Below are positions 17,972 through 25,569 of a DNA stretch of 64,000 nucleotides, in pieces. Below the pieces are notes generated by a model. That model worked only from the letters and a program-made list of their open reading frames with translations. It had not been told where the DNA came from and did no database searches. Made by a program: the position numbers and the translations under genes. Within the stretch, counting starts at the first letter, position 1; each line of letters starts with the position of its first letter. The DNA comes from Nitrosopumilus ureiphilus (GTDB lineage: Archaea > Thermoproteota > Nitrososphaeria > Nitrososphaerales > Nitrosopumilaceae): NCBI RefSeq assembly GCF_013407185.1, contig NZ_CP026995.1, positions 809,578-873,577 of the forward strand, read 5' to 3'.

Positions 17972-18343
17972 ATGGAATTAAGTGTGCTTATGGTAGATGA
18001 CTCTAAATTTATGAGAGAGAATATAAAAAATACGCTCTCATATTTGAAAATTAATTCAATTATGGAGGCTAAAAATGGGATTGAGGGAGTTAGAGCATTC
18101 ATGAAATACAAACCATCCTTGGTAACTATTGATTATGAAATGCCAGGACTAAATGGCATTGAAACTGCAATGAATATTAGAGAAATCGATAAGAATGCCA
18201 AGATGATAATTGCCACATCCATCAAATCAAACATTATGGCCGTCAAGGGTGGTAAGATTCCAAATTTAGGATATGTAACAAAGTCCATTGATCCAATCAT
18301 GATTAAAGAAGCAATTACAAAACTTCAGGACAACGGGAATTAA
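17972..18343 (+). CDS. CheY-like response regulator receiver
   Basis: A 123-aa stand-alone receiver domain. The acidic pair is in VLMVDDSKF, the phospho-acceptor Asp in VTIDYEMPG (about residue 52), the Thr/Ser switch in IIATS, and the Lys in YVTKSID. There is no output domain. It lies 5 nt upstream of a second receiver, so the two are co-transcribed. No histidine kinase is visible in the window. Confidence 0.92.
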   Translation: MELSVLMVDDSKFMRENIKNTLSYLKINSIMEAKNGIEGVRAFMKYKPSLVTIDYEMPGLNGIETAMNIREIDKNAKMIIATSIKSNIMAVKGGKIPNLGYVTKSIDPIMIKEAITKLQDNGN

Positions 18344-18348
18344 TTGAT

Positions 18349-18774
18349 GTGACAATGAGTGTGAAAACAATGAATCCGTTACGATTTAGTAAAATTCTCA
18401 TAGTTGATGATTCTGCATTTATGAGAACGTTTGTAAAAAGAACTCTCAAAGAAGCACAGATTGGAAGTAGATATTACGAAGCAAATGATGGAAAGGAAGC
18501 AATTTCCAAGTATGTTGCTTTTAGACCTGATGTTACAATCATGGACATTGTAATGCCTAATGTCGACGGAGTAAAAGCCACAATGGCAATCAAACAATAT
18601 GATCCTAATGCAAGAATCATTGTTATTTCATCAAAAGACAATAAAGAAACAGTACAAGATGTAGTAGAGAAAGGTGGGGCAAGGGACTATCTTCTCAAAC
18701 CATGTGATTCTAGTGCAATAGTGATGGCAGTGTCAAAACAAATAGTCGTTAGCAGACATAAAAAAAAACAATAA
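18349..18774 (+). CDS. CheY-like response regulator receiver
   Basis: A receiver domain of up to 141 aa with ILIVDDSAFM, the phospho-acceptor Asp in TIMDIVMPN, IVISS and YLLKPCD (Lys-Pro). Ends in a short basic tail (VSRHKKKQ). Starts possible at GTG 18349, ATG 18355 or ATG 18370; the domain needs only the last of these. Paired with the preceding receiver, possibly acting in one relay. Confidence 0.92.
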   Translation: MTMSVKTMNPLRFSKILIVDDSAFMRTFVKRTLKEAQIGSRYYEANDGKEAISKYVAFRPDVTIMDIVMPNVDGVKATMAIKQYDPNARIIVISSKDNKETVQDVVEKGGARDYLLKPCDSSAIVMAVSKQIVVSRHKKKQ

Positions 18775-18874
18775 TTTGAAATTCAGTACACGCCAGAAAT
18801 TTTTCTATGTGATTTTGAATATTGGTAAAATTTATTCTAAATTAATTAATACAAAACTGAATACAATCATTTTG

Positions 18875-19236
18875 CTATATCTTGTTAATTGTATCAACTA
18901 ATTTGTTCATGCTACATGGTTTTTGGAGTATGGCAGTAACACCTAATTCTTCTAAATATGTAAATGAACTTCCATCATTACCAGTCACCATGATTATTTT
19001 GGCATTGGGATTTATTTTGTGTATATTTTCTGTTGCGTATATGCCATCAAATTTTGGCGTCACAGAATCTATTGTCACTATGTCTGGTTTGTGTTTTTCA
19101 TACAAATCTACTGCTTCCTTACCATTATGCCCAGTTCCCAAAACATCTATTGAGCAGAGTTCAAGAAACTCTGAAATACCTTCTGTAACTCCATGTAATC
19201 ATCAATTACAATAACTTGTGGCTTTACCTTCATCAT
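18875..19236 (-). pseudogene. Response regulator receiver, frameshifted
   Basis: On the minus strand the frame from ATG 19236 gives MMKVKPQVIVIDDYM, the correct start of a receiver, but then runs into a stop. A second frame, open from about 19199, continues as VTEGISEFLELCSIDVLGTG and runs through the phospho-acceptor region (DIVTID), IIMVTGND and AILQKPCS to the end at 18875. The two parts join if a one-base shift lies near 19189-19200. Converges on the pair of receivers at 17972-18774. Either a decayed gene or a base-calling error. Confidence 0.75.
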
Positions 19237-19430
19237 TAGTTATGAATTCTTACATGCTAATACTGATTGTTTGTAATGATTTACAAACAATTCCAACATA
19301 TCAGATAATCTAAATCTCCAATAACGATTCACATCTCTGTAGAATTGTACTTGAAATCATGATCTTACAAAAAATACTGTCGAATAATTGATACTATTCA
19401 TCTAAATACTGATGTTACATCATAATTCTT

Positions 19431-19679
19431 ATGGGCTATCCAGTTTCTGCTGACGAAAACGGAATCAATTTGAAACCTGAAAAAATGGAAAAAGAAAAAC
19501 TCTATCATTGTATTTTTAAAAATAAAGCAATGCTGGTTTTCAAAGATTCTCAAGATGTCTTAAATTGCTATGAGATTGAACAAGAGGATTTAGTTGAGAA
19601 AATTAGAAAAGCTAGTAATGAAGATGATCTTGAAAAATTATTTGAAGACTATCTTAATGGGCAAAACCTGAAAAATTAA
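19431..19679 (+). CDS. Small acidic hypothetical protein
   Basis: An 82-aa charged protein (start [11 protein letters not shown]) with a short beta-rich part ([14 protein letters not shown]) and a helical acidic C-terminus (EEDL-like repeats of E, D, K). No family recognised. It is 40 nt upstream of the Alba-repeat gene on the same strand and could be co-transcribed. Confidence 0.6.
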   Translation: MGYPVSADENGINLKPEKMEKEKLYHCIFKNKAMLVFKDSQDVLNCYEIEQEDLVEKIRKASNEDDLEKLFEDYLNGQNLKN

Positions 19680-19719
19680 TAAAAGCCGGAGAAAGTTTTG
19701 TTATAACAGGAATTCAAAA

Positions 19720-20382
19720 TTGAGCGACCCTAAAAAATTAAAAGATGCAGAAGATATTTTGTCTGAATTTGACTCTAGAACTAAACCTGAACCAACACCA
19801 GAACCTGAACCAACACCAGAACCTGAACCAACACCAGAACCTGAACCAACACCAGAACCTGAACCAACACCAGAACCTGAACCAACACCAGAACCTGAAC
19901 CAACACCAGAACCTGAACCACAATTATCCGCACCAGAACCTGAACCACAATTATCCGCACCAGAACCTGAACCACAATTATCCGCACCAGAACCTGAACC
20001 ACAATTATCCGCACCAGAACCTGAACCACAATTATCCGCACCAGAACCTGAACCACAATTATCCGCACCAGAACCAACAAGTGAAACTTCTGAAACCCAT
20101 CATCCTCCTGAAGAACGTGATGTGATTTTTGTTGGCACTAAACCTATTATGACTTATGTCTCGGCAACTTTAACTCAACTTTCTACAAGACCTACTGTGA
20201 CAATTAAAGCCAGAGGGAAAAGAATTACTCAAGCAGTTGATGTGTCTCAAATGATTGTAAAAAGAATGGATTCAGTGGGATATGTTATTAGTGACGTAAG
20301 AATTTCATCTGATTCTCTTACTTCACAAGATGGGAAACAACGTAATGTTTCCACTATGGAAATTGATATTTCAAAAAATTAG
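19720..20382 (+). CDS. Alba-domain protein with N-terminal Pro/Glu tandem repeats
   Basis: A 220-aa protein in three parts: a short N-terminal helix ([13 protein letters not shown]), a repeat region of seven PTPEPE units followed by six PQLSAPEPE units (about residues 24-118), and a C-terminal Alba domain ([34 protein letters not shown]). Alba binds DNA or RNA and organises archaeal chromatin. Ordinary Alba is only about 90 aa, so the long acidic proline-rich arm is unusual; such arms are stiff and could act as a spacer or a charge shield. Starts at TTG. Confidence 0.9.
   Translation: MSDPKKLKDAEDILSEFDSRTKPEPTPEPEPTPEPEPTPEPEPTPEPEPTPEPEPTPEPEPTPEPEPQLSAPEPEPQLSAPEPEPQLSAPEPEPQLSAPEPEPQLSAPEPEPQLSAPEPTSETSETHHPPEERDVIFVGTKPIMTYVSATLTQLSTRPTVTIKARGKRITQAVDVSQMIVKRMDSVGYVISDVRISSDSLTSQDGKQRNVSTMEIDISKN
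19789..20079 (+). repeat. Coding tandem repeats, 18 bp x7 then 27 bp x6
   Basis: Seven near-identical 18-bp units (PTPEPE) followed by six 27-bp units (PQLSAPEPE) inside the Alba gene. The high DNA-level identity points to recent expansion, so copy number probably varies between strains. Confidence 0.95.
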
Positions 20383-20602
20383 TTTAAAAAAAATAATTCT
20401 AATTGTATCTTTAGTTTCTATTATCATTTTACTTCTTAGTTTTACTGGAAATTCCTGCGGTATACAACATATGTTGATTTTAAATGACGTTTTCTCCTAC
20501 GAGGACTCACTTGATCCTGAATTATGTGAAATGATTGTTGAAAAAATTGATTTTTTCAATGATTCATGTGAACCTCAAATTGAAATTTTGGATTGTGGTT
20601 AA
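20345..20602 (+). CDS. Small secreted or membrane-anchored Cys protein
   Basis: An 85-aa protein with one N-terminal hydrophobic helix ([17 protein letters not shown]) and a short outer domain with four Cys. The start is uncertain: the ATG at 20345 overlaps the Alba gene by 38 nt, and no better start lies before the helix. Function unknown. Confidence 0.5.
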   Translation: MFPLWKLIFQKISLKKIILIVSLVSIIILLLSFTGNSCGIQHMLILNDVFSYEDSLDPELCEMIVEKIDFFNDSCEPQIEILDCG

Positions 20603-21219
20603 TAGACGGTGTCCATCAAAAATATTATTCCAAAATAAACTAATACGAAACTTAGACTGACCATCAAAATTTTGTAATTCTTATTGGATAGGATCATTGA
20701 ACTTTTTGAGGCAAGAAATGAAACTATGCCCAACCATGCAAAATCCATCCAAATATGTAATGCAAACAAAATTAGAATTCCTGCAAATGCCCAAATCAGC
20801 ATTGCATCTGAAATTAATTTAAAACCAATTGTAACCCACCAGATAATAAAAAATGGGTTTAATGCACTAAGTAAAATTCCTGTAATTAATGGACTTTGTT
20901 TAGGCCTTATCTCTGAAATTTCTTTTTTTGAAAATACTGTTTTAATCTGAAGAATTGCAAATACAAAAAGTGTAATTGCACCTAAAATAGAAATTATTGT
21001 TCTAAATTCTGGAAATATTTCTAAAGAAAATACACCTACTCCCAATAGTATGATTAATGGAAATTCTACAATTGAATGGCCAATTGCCATCTTAATCCCA
21101 GACCTTGCACCTTCTCTTAATCCGTATGATATATTGGCTGCAAAAAGTGGTCCTGGTGCCATTACTCCTGATGCTGAAATGGCAATAACTAACACTGCAA
21201 ATTCTAAAAACTGTTCCAT
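20599..21219 (-). CDS. LysE-family exporter
   Basis: A 206-aa protein with six membrane helices and the LysE/RhtB pattern (APGPLFAANISYGLREGARSGIKMAIGHSIVE near the N-terminus). Such proteins export amino acids or their analogues. The substrate is not known. Convergent with the small Cys protein, overlapping by 4 nt. Confidence 0.85.
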   Translation of the reverse strand: MEQFLEFAVLVIAISASGVMAPGPLFAANISYGLREGARSGIKMAIGHSIVEFPLIILLGVGVFSLEIFPEFRTIISILGAITLFVFAILQIKTVFSKKEISEIRPKQSPLITGILLSALNPFFIIWWVTIGFKLISDAMLIWAFAGILILFALHIWMDFAWLGIVSFLASKSSMILSNKNYKILMVSLSFVLVYFGIIFLMDTVY

Positions 21220-21270
21220 TATCTATGAATTACAAGTAGTTTCATAATGAAATAAACATAATTGAAATTT

Positions 21271-21984
21271 TTATCTATACATAGAATCTTTGAGATGTTT
21301 TGATTCTTCATGTGCTTCTTTAATCACTTCTTCAGCTTTTTCTGCTTCTTTTTGTAATGATGGTATGTTACATGAAGCTCCTGGAATCAATTTTGACATT
21401 GCCATGCAAAGATTTGCACTTGATTTGAAGTCTGGCCCTTTTCCATTTGTATGAAAAATTATGACAATTACATCCTGCTTTGTGATGCTTCCTTCATTTA
21501 ACAGGATTCCTGGAATTCCTGGAACTGTTCCATGTTCTAACACTTTCAATCCTGCATCTCTGATTTTTTTTCTAGCAGACTCGGTACTACCAATCCCAAT
21601 CATCTCCTCATTTCCTTTAGGATCTTTTATTGCGACACTGCTGACGATTAGTCCTATTCTGTGTTTTTTAGCCCATCCCAACATTGCGTTAGCTGCAACT
21701 CTATGCAAAGACTGTTCAAGAGTTAGATATGATAAAAACACCCCCACTTTCAAACTTTCATTAACAAAAATTCTAGTTGGAAAATTTGGCTTTCCATTTT
21801 TAATGATGCTTATTGGCGGAAAACTCTCAGAATCTATTATTCCTGCTAATTCAAAACTTGATGTGTGTATCATTGATTCTGTTGCAATTGCACTACTAAA
21901 TCCTACTGATGGGAAACCATCAATTAGATACCCTCCTTCCAATTTCAATGATTTGATCTCTTTAATTTTAATTTCAGGAATCAA
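21271..21984 (-). CDS. PAC2-family protein (proteasome assembly chaperone-like)
   Basis: A 237-aa member of the PAC2 family. Conserved parts are YLIDGFPSVGFSSAIATES near the N-terminus and IIVSSVAIKD in the core, and the C-terminus is helical and charged. Eukaryotic PAC2 and archaeal homologues help assemble the proteasome core, though archaeal evidence is limited. It is followed on the same strand by lysE. Confidence 0.85.
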   Translation of the reverse strand: MIPEIKIKEIKSLKLEGGYLIDGFPSVGFSSAIATESMIHTSSFELAGIIDSESFPPISIIKNGKPNFPTRIFVNESLKVGVFLSYLTLEQSLHRVAANAMLGWAKKHRIGLIVSSVAIKDPKGNEEMIGIGSTESARKKIRDAGLKVLEHGTVPGIPGILLNEGSITKQDVIVIIFHTNGKGPDFKSSANLCMAMSKLIPGASCNIPSLQKEAEKAEEVIKEAHEESKHLKDSMYR

Positions 21985-22033
21985 TAGACTATCTTTGTCT
22001 TGATTAGATAATATCTTTTATCTAGTTTCTAAT

Positions 22034-22996
22034 CTATTCTTGTAATTTTCTAATTAATGCCGCATAAATAAATGGCAAGATTGTGGTTACTTCTGCATGC
22101 AGTGTTGATTGTTTAGCTTTTTGTGTAACTTTGCCCCATGAAATTGCTTCTCTAACTAATGCCCCACTAAGACTTCCGTCAAATTCTTGTGCAGTTGTTA
22201 TGTAAAACGCGTAATCTAGTCCTTCTCTATATTGATTCCACCATAACGTGTGGTGTTTTGAAATCCCACCCCCAATCATAAAGGCACCTGATTTTTCAGC
22301 TTTAAAAATAAACCCCGAAAGTAAATCTGCATCTCCTGTCATGTTTAGTTTAAAATCACTGTGTTTTTGTGCAAAAAGCCAAATTTGACTGCCCACTGCT
22401 CCATCCATAATTCCTGGAACAACTACGCTTACATTGTTTTTATGTGCCCAATAAAGAAATGAATCTTCTCCTAAATGCTTTCCAATCATCTTGCAAATCT
22501 CTGCAGTAGTCATCTCTTTTGTCCCGTTTTGATACTCTTCTTCTAAAAATGCCTGCATTTTCTCTTCAATGAGTGGTCCGTAACTATCCATTGGAACAAG
22601 CACATTTCCTAATCTGTGAATGTTTTGATTTGCCAATTCCATATCATCCATCGTAAATGATCCTTCTTTGTAATGTGAAAAATGTCTTGCAATATCATGA
22701 TCAAGTGCACCACAAGTAGTTATTGCAACATCAAACCATTTATTTTTGATCATATTTTTTATAATTCCTCTTAGTCCTGTTGAAACAACAGCTCCCACAA
22801 ATGATACAAATCTAAGACATTGTTTATCTAAAATCATTTCAGTTAAAATCTCTAAACCGTCAGAAAGATTTACTGATTCAAATCCCCCTGATTTAGATAA
22901 TTCTTCAAAAATATTTTCTATTGTTGTATTAGAATCAATTTCAATATCTTTTACTGGACGACCAGGTTCTATCATGATTTTATTCGTTGATGGCAA
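22034..22996 (-). CDS. dys: Deoxyhypusine synthase
   Basis: Transfers the aminobutyl group of spermidine to a Lys of aIF5A, the first step of hypusine formation. The 320-aa protein has the NAD-binding fold and the catalytic Lys248 in the MIGGGISKHH motif, plus the conserved FVGAVVSTGLRG and TTCGALDHDIARHF. All key residues appear intact. Archaeal enzymes of this size are normal. An ATG a few codons later is an alternative start. Confidence 0.93.
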   Translation of the reverse strand: MPSTNKIMIEPGRPVKDIEIDSNTTIENIFEELSKSGGFESVNLSDGLEILTEMILDKQCLRFVSFVGAVVSTGLRGIIKNMIKNKWFDVAITTCGALDHDIARHFSHYKEGSFTMDDMELANQNIHRLGNVLVPMDSYGPLIEEKMQAFLEEEYQNGTKEMTTAEICKMIGKHLGEDSFLYWAHKNNVSVVVPGIMDGAVGSQIWLFAQKHSDFKLNMTGDADLLSGFIFKAEKSGAFMIGGGISKHHTLWWNQYREGLDYAFYITTAQEFDGSLSGALVREAISWGKVTQKAKQSTLHAEVTTILPFIYAALIRKLQE

Positions 22997-23041
22997 GTAT
23001 AAAATTCTGCCTTAATTGAAACGTTTTCTATTCCTTCTAAG

Positions 23042-23056
23042 AAAACTTTAAACCCG
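23042..23056 (+). promoter_or_regulatory. Probable BRE/TATA promoter of inositol-phosphate synthase
   Basis: GAAAACTTTAAACCC lies about 25-35 nt before the ATG at 23078, fitting a purine-rich BRE plus AT-rich box at leaderless spacing. Confidence 0.4.
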
Positions 23057-23077
23057 TCTAATAACACCAATTTTCAA

Positions 23078-24172
23078 ATGGTTGATAGAATTAAAGTTGG
23101 TTTGGTAGGTATTGGTAATTGTTTTGCAGGATTAATACAAGGAATAGAATACTATCGTCGAAACCCCTCTCAAGAAGTTACAGGAATTATTCATGATAAA
23201 TTAGCCGGTTATGGAATTCATGATATTGATTTTGTTTGTGGATTTGATGTGGGTGAAAATAAAGTTGGAAAACTACTCAATGAAGCTATTTATGAATACC
23301 CAAACATGGTTGACTGGATTTCTAGAGATGAAATGCCAAAAACCGATGCTAAAGTCTATGAAAGCCCAATATTAGATGGTGTTGGGGTATGGGTTGAAAA
23401 TAGAATCAAGCCCATTGAAAGCTCTAAAACACCTGAACAGATTGCTGATGAGGTAAAAAAAATAATCAAAGACTCTGGTGTTGAAATTATTGTATCTTAT
23501 TTGCCTGTGGGCTCAGACAAAGTAACTGAATTTTGGGCTCAAATCTGCCTTGACACTAGTACTGCTTTTGTTAATTGCATTCCGTCCTTTATTGCATCTG
23601 ATGAAAAATGGGCAAAAAAGTTTGAAGAAAAAAATATTCCATGTATTGGTGATGATATCAAAGGACAAGTAGGTGCAACTATTGTACATAGAACATTAGC
23701 AAAATTATGCAGTGACAGAGGAACTAAAATTGAAAAAACTTACCAAATCAACGTTGGTGGAAATACTGATTTTCTAAATATGAAAGAACAAGATAGATTG
23801 GCTTCAAAAAGAATTTCAAAAACAGAAAGTGTTCAAAGTCAACTTCGTGAAAGATTGGATGATGATCAAATCTATGTGGGTCCTTCTGATTTCATTCCCT
23901 TCTTAGGTAATACTAAACTCATGTTTATGAGAATTGAAGGTCGCCAATGGGCAAACATTCCTTACAACATGGAAGTTCGTTTAGAAGTTGATGACAAAGC
24001 AAACTCTGCTGGAATTGTAATTGATGCAATTAGATTAGCTAGAATTGCACTTGATAGAGGTGTTGGTGGCCCAATTAAACCTGCTAGTGCTTATTTGATG
24101 AAACACCCAATAGAACAAACTTCAGATGTTAAAGCAAAAGATGAATGTGAAAAGTTTGTTGCTGGCGATTAA
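23078..24172 (+). CDS. ino1: myo-Inositol-1-phosphate synthase
   Basis: Converts glucose-6-phosphate to inositol-1-phosphate with internal NAD redox. The 364-aa protein starts with GLVGIGNCFAGLIQGIEYY (Rossmann motif) and contains the family DIKGQVGATIVHR motif near residue 205, NVGGNTDFLNM and the C-terminal GGPIKPASAYLMKHP. In archaea it supplies the inositol of inositol-phospholipids. Stops one base before the convergent nitrilase stop. Confidence 0.93.
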   Translation: MVDRIKVGLVGIGNCFAGLIQGIEYYRRNPSQEVTGIIHDKLAGYGIHDIDFVCGFDVGENKVGKLLNEAIYEYPNMVDWISRDEMPKTDAKVYESPILDGVGVWVENRIKPIESSKTPEQIADEVKKIIKDSGVEIIVSYLPVGSDKVTEFWAQICLDTSTAFVNCIPSFIASDEKWAKKFEEKNIPCIGDDIKGQVGATIVHRTLAKLCSDRGTKIEKTYQINVGGNTDFLNMKEQDRLASKRISKTESVQSQLRERLDDDQIYVGPSDFIPFLGNTKLMFMRIEGRQWANIPYNMEVRLEVDDKANSAGIVIDAIRLARIALDRGVGGPIKPASAYLMKHPIEQTSDVKAKDECEKFVAGD

Positions 24173-24907
24173 TTACTGAAATGTGTTTGAATCTGAAAAT
24201 CTGATTTTTCTACTTGGCTCATATTTATCAAGTGTGAATTCTTTGCTTCTTTCACTCTCACCGTTTAATTTGATCATTTTTGTTGTTACAATTTTGTTGT
24301 TTTCTGACAAATCTACAATAACGCTGCTTCCGCCAAATCTTTGATTCTCTACATTTGCGGCAAGTATGGGTATTCTATTCTCCAATGCCCTGACCTGAAC
24401 ATACATCTGCCATGGTACAATGCCTCTTCTGACTATTCTACTTGGTGACAATAGAACTTGAGCTCCTTTTTTTGCTAGAACGTTGGCAACATTGGGAAAT
24501 ACCATGTCATAACAGATTATTATCCCAAACTTACATGCAGTATTGAAAATTTTAGCCTCTTTTCCTGGTTTTACATTGCCTCGTTCATAATCAAATGGGT
24601 GGATTTTTTCTTGCCTGCCTATGAATTCCCCATCAGGCCCAATAACTGGGGCGATTATTGATGTATTTTTTGTGATTTCGTAAAATGCTCCTGGAATAAT
24701 CGTCATTGCAAAATCTCTAGCAATTTTCTTAAATTCTAAAAACTCCAAATCAAAATCCTCAATCACGTTGTTCTTTAGCCATTGCTCAGGCAGGCATACA
24801 ATTTCTGTCTCTTTTCTTCCTAGTTTTTTTAAGATCTCTGAAACTCTTGATATTCCTTTTTGATTCGAATCGTATGATTTGGTTTGAATCAGTCCTAATT
24901 TAACCAT
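24173..24907 (-). CDS. Carbon-nitrogen hydrolase (nitrilase superfamily)
   Basis: A 244-aa amidase of the nitrilase superfamily. The Glu-Lys-Cys triad is seen as CLPEQW (Glu, about 41), GRQEKIHPF (Lys, about 105) and FGIIICYDMVFP (Cys, about 130). These enzymes hydrolyse non-peptide C-N bonds; the substrate cannot be assigned. Length is slightly short but normal for the omega-amidase-like group. Confidence 0.9.
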   Translation of the reverse strand: MVKLGLIQTKSYDSNQKGISRVSEILKKLGRKETEIVCLPEQWLKNNVIEDFDLEFLEFKKIARDFAMTIIPGAFYEITKNTSIIAPVIGPDGEFIGRQEKIHPFDYERGNVKPGKEAKIFNTACKFGIIICYDMVFPNVANVLAKKGAQVLLSPSRIVRRGIVPWQMYVQVRALENRIPILAANVENQRFGGSSVIVDLSENNKIVTTKMIKLNGESERSKEFTLDKYEPSRKIRFSDSNTFQ

Positions 24908-24935
24908 AAATTTAGAATTCCTAATCGGTAATTAT

Positions 24936-24985
24936 ACGATGTGAGCGGGAAAACTCATACCCTTCAGGGTTGGGATGAGAGCAAA
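24936..24985 (+). mobile_element. Candidate IS200/IS605 end hairpin
   Basis: CTCATACCCTTCAGGGTTGGGATGAG at about 24953-24978 folds into a hairpin with an ACCCT/AGGGT core, the form seen at right ends of archaeal IS605/IS1341 elements. It precedes the TnpB-like fragment but may belong to another copy. Confidence 0.45.
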
Positions 24986-25049
24986 CACACTACAACTCAA
25001 AACAAAACACAACTAAATACTCAAATCCAATACATATGTAATCAATCAC

Positions 25050-25211
25050 ATGTTAGAGTTAGGCAAATACGGTCGTATCATTGATATGAACATGTATCAT
25101 TTGTTACGTAAAGCTGAAAATGGATTGTGTTCAGATATACTACTGCGGGAGCCACAGGAATGTACGCCTGTGGAGATCAGAAACTCGGTTGTTGAAGTAG
25201 GGATAAATTAA
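25050..25211 (+). pseudogene. TnpB (IS200/IS605 OrfB) C-terminal fragment
   Basis: An ATG frame of 53 codons whose end reads REPQECTPVEIRNSVVEVGI, resembling the variable tails of archaeal TnpB proteins (often TPVE...SVVEAG). No catalytic domain is left. Followed within 60-90 nt by a typical end hairpin. With only a tail to judge, the assignment rests mainly on context. Confidence 0.5.
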
Positions 25212-25252
25212 CTACGGCAAAAAAAGAGAATATCTTGTGCGTGGTGAACTAC

Positions 25253-25291
25253 CAATGACTAAAGTCCATTGGCTTCTTCCTGTTCTATTGT
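25253..25291 (+). mobile_element. IS200/IS605 right-end hairpin
   Basis: GAACTACCAATGACTAAAGTCCATTGGCTTCTTCC folds as CCAATGac-TAAA-gtcCATTGG with flanks GAACTA and CTTCTTCC. This matches the usual layout of archaeal IS605 right ends just after tnpB, which also form the 3' part of the TnpB guide RNA. The element is no longer intact. Confidence 0.6.
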
Positions 25292-25299
25292 TTGTGTGC

Positions 25300-25569
25300 A
25301 TCAGACGTTCAAGGGAAAGCCCGAGAAAATCTGAAACCATTTTTTTAATTTAAAATAATGTGGACATCTTTGTGCCTAATCTTAGTTTTCAATTGATTAT
25401 GTGATATGCTCAAAAATTTTGTATTACGAACCAATTTATTTTTTTATAATTTGCGATGACTATCCTAACCGTTACGAAAAATATGATAACAAAACAAGAA
25501 AAATTACTCAATTATGTCAACTAAACTTGTTAACCATCGATTATCCTATCTAATGCAAAATTGTTGTTA
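25300..25569. other. Intergenic region before smc
   Basis: About 270 AT-rich bases between the IS relic and smc. No frame longer than about 30 codons or RNA structure is recognised. It probably holds the smc promoter, which I could not place. Confidence 0.4.

Noticed and set aside
19789-20079. Regular repeats as a CRISPR array
   Set aside because: The units are contiguous with no spacers and code for [15 protein letters not shown] within the Alba frame.
19781-20080. Antisense 99-aa frame with VLVRIIVVQ repeats
   Set aside because: It is the reverse complement of the Alba repeat region and shows only its periodicity.
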